From: Phytophthora quininea | Lineage: Eukaryota; Oomycota; Peronosporomycetes; Peronosporales; Peronosporaceae | Length of the DNA: 64,000 nucleotides | Assembly: GCA_011947345.1 (NCBI GenBank) | Contig: JAAVTG010000519.1 | Span: 124,001-188,000, forward strand | Reading direction: 5' to 3' | In this document: positions 47,990 to 58,575 of the stretch, in pieces | How positions within the stretch are numbered: the first letter of the stretch is position 1 | Layout of the letters: each line of letters opens with the position of its first letter | Program-made: the position numbers and the translations under genes | The notes under the pieces: model-generated | The model's database searches: none | What the model saw: only the letters and a program-made list of their open reading frames with translations | Told to the model about the DNA's origin: nothing

Positions 47990-48032
47990 AGCACAACCTG
48001 GGTTGTATCGCATCAACAGGACAGTACCTTCG

Positions 48033-51000
48033 ATGGCAGCATCGCCAGCTAGTCCTTCTGGAGGAGTGAGCACCTTGCTCACTCCTCCAGACAAAGCTGC
48101 TTGCCGAGCATCAGTCCAGCATTCCGACGCCAAATACGATCTTGAAACGACGCGCTATACAGAGTCACAAGCCAGAGCCATGGCGCGCCGAGCAGGAAAC
48201 GAAGACCAGCGATTCCGGCAGCTGGCAGCGCAGCTGGGCGTCTCCAGACATGTCATCGAACAAGAAGACGCCGATCGAGGGGCTGAGGAGGCCGGCACGG
48301 CGGAGAACGCGACGCTACAAGATGGAGATGAGGACTCGGAGGCCGAGGACCATGTGGAGGAGCTAATTGATGCCGAAGACTACGAGGACTACGAGGACGA
48401 GGAGCTCGGGGAGCTGTCGCTGACGCTGCCGTCCGACTCGAGCGACGGCCTCTCCAGCGACCTGTCGCTGCCTCACTCCTTCGGCCACTACGACCAGATC
48501 CGCGTGGGGGTATCGCACTTTGACGACCAGCTCAGTCGCGTCTCGCCCCTGCGAGCCCCGTTCGGTCGAGCCAATAGACTGCAGGTGCCACGGAGCTCTA
48601 CTGGAACTGGAGTTATGGCTGTGGTGTCGGAAGGAAGCGAGGCCGTGATGAAGAAGTTCTACGAGATCCAGGTTAGCAAGATTCGGGCGCAGCTGGCGCT
48701 GAGTTTACAGGCGCAGAAGGAGATGGAGAGGACGCTGCAGCAGGAGAGAACAGCGCGGCAGGAGGAGACGGAGGCTTCGCAGGTGAGGTGTGTCTGAAGA
48801 GTTATGAGGTTTTGTTGTCGTTGACACTGTCTTTGTTTCGAGCAGAACAGTGCTGCTCAAGAGCGAAACCGACTGGAGAAGGAGCTGCATCAAACACGAG
48901 CAGAGTTGCAGGCTGCTAAAACGCGACTCAAGCTGGAGAAGACGCACTTTGCTTCGCTACAGATTACCGACGCGCTTGCTGAGCAGGTTGGTTACCAATG
49001 TTGTTGTTGTCGTCGAGCCTGCTAGTAGTTTGTTCGTAATGACGTTTACTTGTATTTACTGTCCGTAGCTATCTCGACAAAACGAAGAGGATTTATCTGT
49101 CCGCGAATATGTTCAGCTGTCCGTCCACAGCAAAATGAGAAGGCTGGAGACCGAGCTGGAGCGTGCTCGGAAGGATGTCGAAGAGATGGAAAAGAGTAGC
49201 TCTTCAGACAAGTCTGCTGCGGCAAGTGCTGCGGAAGAAATCGCGCAAGTGCAACGGATTGCCGAGTCAAAAAGCGGCGATTGGAAAATGAGTTGAAGTT
49301 GTCCGAAGCGACCAGAGAGGAACTTGGTAACCAAATCAAGTCGCTGGTCGAGCAGCTGGATGGGATGAAGGAGGAGCAACGACGAAATGAAGCGATCTAC
49401 AGAGATCAAATAGGCTTGAAAAAGGAATCGGAGCAGCTGAAGCGAGACTTACAAGTGCTGCAAAGCCAGCACGATGATCTCAAGTCAAGATACGATGAAA
49501 ATACTGCAGGTAGCAGCGACTTGACCCAGAAGATCGCCCTGCTGACTGCAGACAAGGCATTTCTACAGGACACCAAAACGCAACTCGAGGATCAAATCGC
49601 AAAAATGCGCCAGGGCGAGCACGATATGCAAAACGAGATCAAGAAGATGCAGGAAAGGCACGACACTAACGTCAACCAAAACACGCAGTTGCAAAACGAA
49701 ACACGATTGCACTTTGAGAAGAAGTTGGACGACGAAATGGCCAGGTTTATGGAGCTCTCGAAGCGCGAGATCGATCGAATTCGAAACGATGGTCAGGTTG
49801 TCTATGAGCGAGAGAACCGATTGCTGAAGGAAGCTCGTGACGATGCCTTAAAGCATGCGGAGATGCTGCAAGCTCGGCTTGACAGTGTTCAGTCTGCGTT
49901 AGATGAAAAGGTAAGCCGGAAGTTTACTGGGGTTGAATGATTGCGTTTTATCTTGTGACAAATTCCAGGTTTTGAAATGACCCGATTGGAGAGCTCGCAC
50001 ACGACGACATTAGCCTCTGCTCGCAACGAACTGAAAATGCGCCAGTTTGAGGTGCGTCGAGTACTTACGCGCGCTCTCTTTGTAAGATTTTCGGCGTTTA
50101 AATCATTTCTCATTTCCAGATAAGCCAACTCAAGTTAACGCTAGAAGAGAAGGCTACCGCTGTCCGGAATGGAAAGCTCCAAGTCGATATGCTTACTCAG
50201 AAGGTATGGAAACATTACTTTGATGGGATTCCACTGATTTTAATGCTTGGAACACGCGCAGGTGGATGCACATAAAGAAGAGTTCGCGAGGCTGGAAACG
50301 ACTTCAACTACTCGCATCTCTCAGCTCGAAGCCACTCTAGAAGTGGAGGTACGAGTTATCAAGTGGAGAACGTTTCACAAACTGATGTCGAATGGTTTTC
50401 TAGCGCAACAAGCTGAAGGAATATGAATTGCTGGAGATCGATCTGGATGGTGCCGTGGTGCAAACGGGCGAGATCGCGGCGAGAGAGGAAACAGAAACGA
50501 CGACAGCCACTGCAGAGAATGTATCAGCAGGATCAAAGTTGCAGGAAGTGATGACAACTTTCGGTGCGATCCCCACCACGACGAAGCGACGGGTACGGAG
50601 TGCATGACTGCCGCTGAACTATCCATGGTTGCTGTGAGCTGATTGATGACTCACGTTGCTTCAACTGTGTTCACTCTCCGTTTGGTAGTTCCAGCAGAGT
50701 GTGTTGTTGGCGCAGAGGGTTGTCAAGTCCCAACGAGACGCGATCGCGCTCGAGCAGAAGCTCAGCGACGTGTCTGCTGAGCGCACGCGACTGGAGCAAG
50801 AGCTTGTCGACCTCAAAGCCAAGCTAGCGAGCTTGCATCAGCCGCAGTCGTACCTGGTTAGCAGCCATTGTGCAATCCTTCCTGGTCGAGTCCTGAACTT
50901 ACGCTACAATGTCACCTGCAGATTGACAAACTTACACGACGGGAAGACGAACTACAAGTGGCTAATCGAAGATGTCAGGATGCTCAGTCGCAGCTGCAGC

Positions 51001-51449
51001 AATTGAGGGCTCAGTACAAACACGTCCAAGAAGCCAACTCGTCGCTGCAGCACCAGCTCCAGCAATTGCTTTCTCGTCGTGGCGATCTCGATGCTCTTAA
51101 AGCAACAGTGCAACTGCTGCGTGGCAGAATACAAGCAGGAGGACACCACCAGAAGCAACCGCAGCCTTCGAACCAAAGACTGTCGACGAACGAATTCGCG
51201 AAAGCTCGCACGACAACGGCAGGGTCAGTGTCCGGTGGTGACCCGTTGTCGCCCTCGCCGATTATCTCGTTCGCGAAGGCGTCTCCACCACCATCTATCG
51301 CGTCCAAGATGACGCGTCCGCCAACGCCACAGCGCCAGAAAGAGGACCTGAATTCAGCGTCTGACAGTTCGAGCGTCTTGTCAAACGTCTCCAGCACTCC
51401 GAAATGGTACACCAAGCTTCGGGGCCCCATGCAACAGCAAGCACAATGA
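48033..51449 (+). CDS. PIBF1: PIBF1/CEP90-like centriolar coiled-coil protein
   Basis: Starts at 48033 (MAASPASPSGGVSTLLTPP). After an acidic disordered region nearly all of the rest is coiled coil, split by many short introns (about 48786-48845, 48990-49066, 49910-49966, 50053-50120, and others). Recognised by blocks shared with animal PIBF1: EEDLSVREYVQLSVHSKMRR, KREIDRIRNDGQVVYERENR, LLKEARDDAL, LEIDLDGAVVQTGEIAAREE, FGAIPTTTKRR, QSVLLAQRVVKSQ and QPQSYL. One base missing from AAAAA (49269-49273) joins SKSG to KKRRLENELKLS. About 890 aa. PIBF1/CEP90 acts at centriolar satellites and distal appendages in cilium formation, fitting a zoospore basal-body role. Confidence 0.85.
48057..48091. 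repeat. perfect 16-bp hairpin inside PIBF1 coding sequence
   Basis: TCTGGAGGAGTGAGCA, spacer CCT, TGCTCACTCCTCCAGA. It starts 25 bp after the ATG and encodes SGGVSTLLTPP. A stem this strong next to a start codon could affect translation. Confidence 0.9.
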
Positions 51450-51519
51450 ATCGTTCGTTCCTAGCACCTGACCGAGTTCACTTTTCATGGCGTTTATTGG
51501 CCAATCTGGAGGCGCCATC

Positions 51520-52660
51520 ATGGCCGCACGCTTGTCGCGCTCGTTGCTGCGCTCCATCTCCTGCAGAGTCCCAGCCGCAGCTAGCAGCTTCGGCCGACCA
51601 CGGAGCTATGCAAACGCAGCGAGGAATCCGAACGAGATGCTCAAGAGCGACTTCAGGCGCTGGCTACGGAAGGAGGTGGTGGTGCTGGCCGTGATGGTGG
51701 CGACTGGAGTCACGGGCGTCCATTTCTATCAGGTGACAAACGACGAGGACCGATCCGAAGCTGTAGCAAGCAACTGACAGACGCGCTGATGCCTATCGTT
51801 AGAATCGGGAAAGTTCGCCGGTGAAACAAGTCGAGAAGTTGGTGGAGCAGGCCGAGCAAAGCGCCAAGGAGGTGGGAGCTCAGTTCGCAGTATGAGACGG
51901 TAGTTTTGGGCAGTTCATGACTTTGATTCCCAAGGGCAACTCAGAGCAAGCGCTGAGGCACTGTCTACAAGCGTATGACGTTATCAAGAGCACCAACCCG
52001 CACGGTATCCAGAGAACTAGGCTGACTGCGATGGTAAGCCGAGACCTGACGTTGTTTGTCTTGCGGAGACAGATCGGCACTTGTTCGAGTTGGCATTCTC
52101 GATCGCAGCGCAGTACGAAGCGTTGGAGAAGGACACGCCAGCTACGACGTATTACCTGGACGCGCTGGAACACAACAAGCACGAGCTGAATGTTGCTAGA
52201 CGCGAGCGGAACCGCGTGGTCACACTCGACAGACTCGCACAGTCCTACGAAAACAGGTAACATTTGCAAAACTGAGCGTCGCTGCTTGTCGCTCACCTCT
52301 GGATTGTTGTTTCACCGCCGCAGGGGCCAACTCAAGACCGCCGAGCGATATTTCAAGCAGGCCATCGCCACGTACGACCAGAATCGAGGGCGTCGAGAGC
52401 TGTCGAAATCATCGAAGACGGAGGCGACAGACCTTGTGGCGCTAGACCAAGAGATCCCTGGCGTGCTCTACAACTACTCGCAGCTCCTGATGGCGCAGCA
52501 GCGGTGGCGAGATGCTGGAAAAACGCTGCAGCGTGCGATGACCCTTGCTCGCGTTTCCGGATTGTCCGACGAGTACACGTCCTTGATCGAAGACAGTATC
52601 AGCCGTGTCAAGAAGGCGAACGCAACAGCCGAAGCAGGGCTGGAGCAAGATGCAATGTAG
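51520..52660 (+). CDS. mitochondrial TPR protein, TTC19-like
   Basis: Start chosen at 51520, giving an amphipathic presequence MAARLSRSLLRSISCR; an in-frame ATG at 51487 also exists. After one transmembrane helix (VVVLAVMVATGVTGVHFYQ) come TPR-like helices over several exons: SEQALRHCLQAYDVIK, FELAFSIAAQYEALEK, TAERYFKQAIATYDQN and VLYNYSQLLMAQQRWRDAGK. Introns are about 51732-51800, 51871-51930, 52033-52070 and 52257-52323. About 300 aa. The presequence-helix-TPR plan matches the four tandem genes at 59838-63920 and animal TTC19, which helps maintain respiratory complex III; that role is inferred. Confidence 0.7.
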
Positions 52661-53955
52661 CTTTTCAAGGGGCCGGCAGACCCTGAAGCAGTGCCACGTC
52701 AACGGGTCCTCGTGGCCGCGCCTTGACGTGGTACCGCGCGTGAAATCTGAAGTTGTGTTGGTAGGTAATGCGTGGGAACCTTGAGGAGGTGCTTGCTTGT
52801 TGTTGCCGTGCCAGGTCCGGTTTCCTGAAGCTGTCTCTGTGCGGTCAAGATGATCTTTTCGTGTCGACTATCGATATAGAGGAGCCTGAGTGTTGAGGGC
52901 GAGTGTCGACGACGCCAGCACCGCCAGCCAAATGCGGCAGCCGGTCATGCACAGTGGCGCCGAGTGCCCCATCGTTGATAGCGAAGGAAGGTGTCCCAGT
53001 CAGCGTTGATGCGGTGACAACGAGGAGCGCTGTCGAAGACGTCTAGGACAGCACAGCACAGCCGCTCGCCTCCACATGTTTCCGGTTTCCTCTGCAGCGC
53101 CACCTGTCGGGCGCCGCGCTCGCTGTCATGTCAAACCGAACATTGGAATCACAAGACGCGCAAGCCGCCAAGACAAAGCAGTGGTTGGCAGGTGTCCGCA
53201 ATGGCGTCCTCTGGTGGTGCAAGCCCAGCGCAATTAATGACCCGGCTACATGGGAGGAGAGAACAGGTGTCCGCGGCGTGCTCTAAAGTCTCGCTGAAGA
53301 AGTGTTCATGCCCCCGCAACTTGTGAGAATGCCTCCAACCTGCCGCGTGGGGCGCTTGCAATCGCCTGGCGCCATCGGATAGCCCCCGTCTCCAAGGCTT
53401 TACGCGGTGGTTGGGCTATGAATGCTTCAACATTGCCATGTCTATCGATTGCTCCTCAGACAAAGCGCCGACGCCGCGCCTGAATTGACTCAAGCCCGCG
53501 ACACACAGTGGAGACGTTGGCGAGAAACGAGCGAACGTGTCGGCCGCATGGTGTGCGAAACCTGTAGCAAACGGGTCGTGGCGGCGGCGTTTTCAGCCGC
53601 GTGGTCTCCAAGTTTTGGGTGTGAAGTCCATGAGGCCCGCGCTGCTGGAGAGCAGCAACAAGCCCCTGCTGGTTTCCCGTGCGCCGTAAAAACACGCTTC
53701 TCGGGAAGCGTAGTCTTCAGCCGCGGTCTCCAGTTCGGTGCGCTCGGCCATGCTGGCGACGAACTTCGTCACGAAGCCCCCGGTCTCTGCTCGGCCATGC
53801 GAACAAATCGTGCGCAAGATCCGGGTTGAAAATGCGGCGCCTCGCCTCAGCGCGACCTCTTCGTGACACCAACGTCGGTCTCTTATTCGTCGTCCCCTGC
53901 GCTCATTCCCCTTCACTCGACACCAACAGGTCTGTGGCGAAACCCGGACGGAAGC
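52661..53955. other. intergenic, about 1.3 kb, ending in a promoter
   Basis: No gene supported. Short open frames on both strands lack motifs. The last 60 bp hold an oomycete initiator and lead into the START-FYVE gene. Confidence 0.5.
53901..53914 (+). promoter_or_regulatory. oomycete-type initiator (Inr) of START-FYVE copy 1
   Basis: GCTCATTCCCCTTC fits the oomycete GCTCATTYYNC core promoter, 42 bp before the ATG at 53956. Confidence 0.65.
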
Positions 53956-55132
53956 ATGGGCAAGGAGCGCTTCACGATCAACCCGTTCCCGGCGCTGGAG
54001 CTATCGGACAACGAGAAGAACCAACTTCTCGATCTCGGCCGCACCATCATCGAGGCCAACTTCGAGCGCGACGACGCCTTCTTCAAAGGCGGCCGCAAGG
54101 TCGACCCCGCCGCTGGAAGCTCGCCAAGGAGCGCGAACGTATGCTCGTGCACACCGAGCGGCCTGAGTACAAGGGCGCCGACGCCATGAGCAACACGATG
54201 CACTCGTCGTCCAAGCTGCCGGCCATCCTGTCGTCGGCCGCGTCGAAGGGAAGCTCGACGACATGATGTACGGCGTCGTGAACCCGACGCTGGAGGACAT
54301 GCGCATCAAGGCCTCGTACGTGCACGACTTTGACGGTGCGGCCGTGCTATCCACTATCGTGGAGCCGACCATCGACGAGCCCTTCAATTCGGTCGTAGTC
54401 AAGTGGATGGAGATGGATATCCCGCTGCGCCGCACCGGGGTCGTCCAGAACCGCGACTACGTCTACCTCGAGTGCACAGGTTTTGTGCACATGCCCAACG
54501 GTGATCGTGCGGGTTACCACTTCCTGCACTCGATCGACTTCCCGCAGATCCCAAGCTGTCGAACCGCGTGCGCGGCGACCTGTCGATCTGCGGCTTCTTC
54601 CGCCAGGTCGGGCCGAATGTTCTTGACGTATGCAAGACTGGCCTGATGGACCCTGCGGGCGACATGATCCGCATGCTGGCGGTGCCGGTGATGACGGAGG
54701 CGTTCTTGTCTCCTCTGCGCTACGTGCACTGCGGTCAGATGCGCAAGTTGACGTGGAAGATGGAGAGGGCCCACAACGAGGCTCGTCTTCACGGCGCGCC
54801 GAACCCTGGAACGTCGTGTGTGACCTGCTCAAGGCCGTCAACGGGGTGGACTCTGGGCAAGAGCGCCAGCACCTGCAAGTGCTGCTTCCGCGTACTTTGT
54901 AGCGGCTGCAAGATCAAAAGAAGATCAGCCTCGTGACGGCGGACCTGACGCTCTCGGAGCGGAAAATCAACTTTGCACGGCCTGCCTGGCCGAGGCCTCG
55001 ATCGCAGGCGCCGCTGAGATCGCGTCGCTGCAGATCATGGAGACCGGCCGCAAGAGCGGCCTCATCCGCTCCGTCACGAGCCACTCATCGTCCAGCTCGG
55101 ACCTGACGATGGTGTCCATGATGTCCCAGTAA
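53956..55132 (+). CDS. START-FYVE-like protein, copy 1 (frame broken by small gaps)
   Basis: Starts at 53956 (MGKERFTINPFPALELSDNE). Same layout as copy 2 at 58576: START-like lipid-binding domain (SYVHDFDGAAVLSTIVEPT, HSIDFPQIPKLS), then a zinc-finger tail CVTCSRP...CKCCFRVLCSGCKI...FCTACLAEA and a Ser-rich end. Compared with copy 2 it lacks single bases near 54110 (CC), 54233, 54550-54552 (CCC), 54916-54919 (AAAA) and 54972-54974 (TTT). Each is in or beside a short run and each, when filled, matches copy 2. So it is probably an intact gene with base-calling errors, about 390 aa, though true decay cannot be excluded. Possible role: phosphoinositide- or lipid-linked endosomal protein. Confidence 0.75.
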
Positions 55133-55283
55133 ATAGTGAATCCCGAGCGAGCGTGTGAATAATAAATTACGAGTTAGTGAGCTGTACACGGCGCTTCTCC
55201 ATCTTCTCCATTTTGGAACGGAGGTAATGACAGTGTAGCCATCTCTGTTCTTACAATCTCCAAAAACCAAATCACTGGCGGGC

Positions 55284-56519
55284 ATGGGGGCCAAGCGCAA
55301 GCGCGACGGTGGGGGCGCCATGGCGCCCGAGGCGATTCAAGAGATACACCGCCTTATCCCCGCCGCCCTGGAGACGCTGCAGTTGCCGTGGAGTTCGCTG
55401 GCCCCGTCGTCGCAGACGGTCTCCGAAGCCATCGCTTCGTTGGGCCTCGACCGACTCAAGCGAGCGCCCAAACTGCGGCCCCGGGAAGCGTTTTCAGCTC
55501 GGACCTGGCTCTCCGACTGTTTCACAGCTGCAGGAAGGCGGGGGTCATGGGCGTTCTCTCTGAAATCGCGGCTGAAAAACGACGGACTCGGCCGTCGACA
55601 GTTCTCTCAAAGTGGCCAAGTTGTGCGAGCAAGCGCTGCAGGCGGAGCTCAACCGACGAGCGTATCGCTACGTGGTTCGCGTTTGGCTTCCCAAGAGCGC
55701 GAGATTGCGGCTGGTGTGGATGCAGATCGACTTCTTGTGCAGACTCGGGAGTTCGCTCAACGCTGCTGTGACGATGTCGACGAAGCTCTGGCTCAGCTCC
55801 CTTGGCCCATTGTCTACCGAGACGATGCAGTTGTGGTAGTGGACAAACCGGCCAACGTCCTGAGTGTCGACAGTACCAACCCGAATGCTCCGCTGTCAAT
55901 CCACCGCCGCATCGCGAACGTCTATCCGGAAGCGCGGATGGTGCATCGTCTGGACCAAGAGACTTCGGGGCTGCTTGTGATCGCGTTGACCAAGTCTGCC
56001 GCTCAGAGTCTGAACGCTCAGTTCCGGGACCGATCGGTCGAGAAAACATACTTGGCTCGTGTCTTCGGTTGGGTGACAGACTCTCCTGGGCAGGTGCGGG
56101 TAGCGATGGAGAAACATCCAACGCGGCAGCTAATCCAGCGCGTAGTGTTGGACCGTGACGTTGAACCAGACAGCTCGCTTTGGTCCGTCACTGAATTCTC
56201 GGTTGTATCGAGAATGGCTGACGACGGCGAACTCAAGTCCTGCTTGGTAGAGCTCAAGCCGGTGACGGGCAAAACGCACCAGCTTCGAGTGCACATGAGT
56301 CACATCGGACATCCAATCCTTGGAGACTCGCTGTACTGCCCCCAATTGGTGTACAACCGCTCGACGCGATTGTGTCTCCACGCAGCCAAGATTACCTTTT
56401 CACACCCCGTGACAGGTGAGCAGTTGCGATTCGAAAGCTCATGTCCGGGAGATTTTTACTCTGCTGCGGATGGCAAGAAGGACGCGTTTCAACGTCCGGC
56501 AGCGACATTAAACGTTTAG
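55284..56519 (+). CDS. RluA-family RNA pseudouridine synthase
   Basis: Starts at 55284 (MGAKRKRDGGGAMAP). Isomerises uridine to pseudouridine in RNA. The catalytic motif is MVHRLDQETSGLLVIAL (HRLDxxTSG, Asp nucleophile); also present are YRDDAVVVVDKPANVLS, EKTYLARVFGWV, LKPVTGKTHQLRVHM and HIGHPILGDSLY. One base is missing from each of TTTT (55491-55494), AAAAA (55575-55579) and CCC (55690-55692); filled, they restore EAFFSSDLALRLFHSCRKAG, EKTTDSAVDSSLKVAKL and VWLPQEREIAAG. About 413 aa. No S4 domain seen; the Lys/Arg-rich start may be a targeting or nucleolar signal. RNA target unknown. Confidence 0.88.
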   Translation: MGAKRKRDGGGAMAPEAIQEIHRLIPAALETLQLPWSSLAPSSQTVSEAIASLGLDRLKRAPKLRPREAFSARTWLSDCFTAAGRRGSWAFSLKSRLKNDGLGRRQFSQSGQVVRASAAGGAQPTSVSLRGSRLASQEREIAAGVDADRLLVQTREFAQRCCDDVDEALAQLPWPIVYRDDAVVVVDKPANVLSVDSTNPNAPLSIHRRIANVYPEARMVHRLDQETSGLLVIALTKSAAQSLNAQFRDRSVEKTYLARVFGWVTDSPGQVRVAMEKHPTRQLIQRVVLDRDVEPDSSLWSVTEFSVVSRMADDGELKSCLVELKPVTGKTHQLRVHMSHIGHPILGDSLYCPQLVYNRSTRLCLHAAKITFSHPVTGEQLRFESSCPGDFYSAADGKKDAFQRPAATLNV

Positions 56520-56718
56520 TTCAAGTGGTGCAGACTAAAAACTTCCTTTATGTGTTGACGTTGTGGGCCTGATAATACGCGAAGAATCAAGTGCGCCATA
56601 ACGAAGAAGCTCGACAAAATGCTCATGAGTGAAGGTGCGGTAGACAAATGTGGCGGTGGCATCGGGAGACAAGATCATTTCCGAATTTACTAACGTGGCG
56701 CCAACCGGAATCTGCAGA

Positions 56719-57435
56719 ATGCTCGCTCGTCTTGGGTGCTGCTGCGCTGCACGCAACTTTTGTAGGGTTGACACTGCCCCCGCCGGAAATGCTTCAACAA
56801 CCGAAGTGTCGCCTGGTTCCACCGAGCCAGCATTCTCGTTTGGCACCCCCAGGTTCTTCGGGTCTGGCTGTCCCGCGGACACGGTCACCATCGTGCCGTC
56901 CACCGATGGCCAAGCTGTCTCCGTGCTCTTTTCGCAATTTGCTGCCCGAACTGCTGGCACGGACGTGACGCGCGATCGCAAATCTTGTAACTTGGCGGTT
57001 CCTGTGGACGTTCAGAGTGTAAGTGGCTTTTGCTGTTGGGGATTAATCAAGTCGCCTGATAGGAACTGTTGCTTTGTGCAGGGCGTCTCTATCGGCATCT
57101 TCCGCGTGGACTACCGCGGGAACGCATTCGTACCGAGCCAAAGCGGCTCGTACGGGCAGTTCGACGCCGAGTACTATTTTGCCGGCCAGCGCGGGCCTGT
57201 TGCTTCGGAGAAGTACTCGCCTGGAACGGACAAGGACTTGTTCATTTCGCACGAGGTGGGCGTAAGCGCGGTCGTTTGGTCGCCATGTGGAGCGTCCACG
57301 AACTTCCGAGTGAACAGCGCTCTGACGGCGGTGAAACAAGCTGGAGCGAAGGAGGACACGCAGATGGCGATCGACTCGGTGGACAGCACGGTGCAGGCAG
57401 GTTTCCACTACTTCCTCTCCACTCGAAAGTGCTAG
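56719..57435 (+). CDS. secreted DUF4360 protein
   Basis: Likely start at 56719. Two exons joined over intron 57019-57081 (GTAAGT...TGCAG). DUF4360 marks: FFGSGCPADTVTIVPS, a FSQFAARTAG block, RKSCNLAVPVDVQSGVSIGI, FRVDYRGNAF, EYYFAGQRG, GVSAVVWSPCGASTNFRVNS and the terminal Cys. A hydrophobic signal-like stretch (SLVLGAAALHATFVGLTLPP) is seen only in the +1 frame of the N-terminus, so one or two bases are probably missing near 56735-56785. Small secreted proteins of this family are common in fungi and oomycetes; function unknown. About 220 aa. Confidence 0.75.
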   Translation: MLARLGCCCAARNFCRVDTAPAGNASTTEVSPGSTEPAFSFGTPRFFGSGCPADTVTIVPSTDGQAVSVLFSQFAARTAGTDVTRDRKSCNLAVPVDVQSVSGFCCWGLIKSPDRNCCFVQGVSIGIFRVDYRGNAFVPSQSGSYGQFDAEYYFAGQRGPVASEKYSPGTDKDLFISHEVGVSAVVWSPCGASTNFRVNSALTAVKQAGAKEDTQMAIDSVDSTVQAGFHYFLSTRKC

Positions 57436-58575
57436 ACGACAGGGAAACCCGCAATCAGCGTTCGTCGACAGCGTTACTCTAACAGCTTTGTCAGCGTCAA
57501 CACGCTCGTCAATCAACGCAACGTTGAACACCTACCGCTGGCACTTGTGCCATAAGCTCGCCACTTCTTGTTTCTGATTTTGACAGTGTCGTAGCGATGC
57601 CAGCTCAGAAGCAAATCTGTGCATCGATCGATGGCGGTTCGCTGGCGAAACAGTGTCAAACACTTTGTCTCGAAACGGGAGACGCTATCCGGATATCGGA
57701 TACCGGTAGGCCCTTGCCGGCGCGACGAGATCACAGATGGCTGTGGCCACCCGGCACAAGTGAACTCTGCGCAATGTCGCGACGAGTTTCGTGATGTCTG
57801 CCCTTTGCCTATCCGGGCCGCGCTTTTAGTTAGCACGCTGCGGCTGGCTCCGGCTCCGGTTTTGATCTGCTGGCGTATCGTTCGTAGTCTTGTCGCCGCC
57901 AGGTCGAGCTCAGCCAAGTTGCGTTTCACCGCTCTAGGTCGGCAAAGCTCATCGACCGACGAAAGCCGGTGTCGGCAATTCAGGGTTAGTCAACCGCTGA
58001 AGGTCTTCGGTTCTCGACGACGGTCTCCGATATTCGTCACGGTCGTTGCTGCTTGGGCAGCGGACGCTAGTGGCATCTTGCCGTGAGCCGGTGACACTGA
58101 CACGGCAAACGGTGATCGCCGCCACCCAGCGGTGGTCAGGCCGATCCTGGAGGCGATCTGCTGCGGGCTCCTCCGTGGCTGCTTCAGCGAAAGCTTGCAT
58201 TTCGAGTGCATGCAGCAGAAATACGATGTCTTGCGGCATTACGTGAGGACAGCGAGGGGATAAGCAATGGACACCTGTTTGGTGGAGCCGCGGCGTCGGT
58301 CACGACGGCTGGGGGCATTCGCCTCATGTATCGCCCCGCCAGCGACCGAGAAACATGTTTCTGGGCTTGGGAGAGCAAATCGTGCGCGCGTTGCACGTTG
58401 CGTGCAGGTGGGTCAGTCAAACTTCAGCTTCCACAAGAGAGAGCTCGATCCACACCGACGGGGCGACTGGCCTCGTCATTCTCGTTTCTCCTTCGGCTTG
58501 CACACAGCTGAGCGAATTTCAATCCGGTGGGGGCTACTCAAAGTGGACAGCGACAAGCTAGTGGAGCCGTAGACA
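57436..58575. other. intergenic, about 1.1 kb, ending in a promoter
   Basis: No supported gene; overlapping Arg/Ser-rich open frames only. The end next to START-FYVE copy 2 contains an initiator-like motif. Confidence 0.5.
58473..58487 (+). promoter_or_regulatory. initiator-like motif of START-FYVE copy 2
   Basis: TCGTCATTCTCGTTT, similar to the oomycete TCATTYY initiator core, about 90 bp before the ATG at 58576. Weaker match than for copy 1. Confidence 0.4.
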
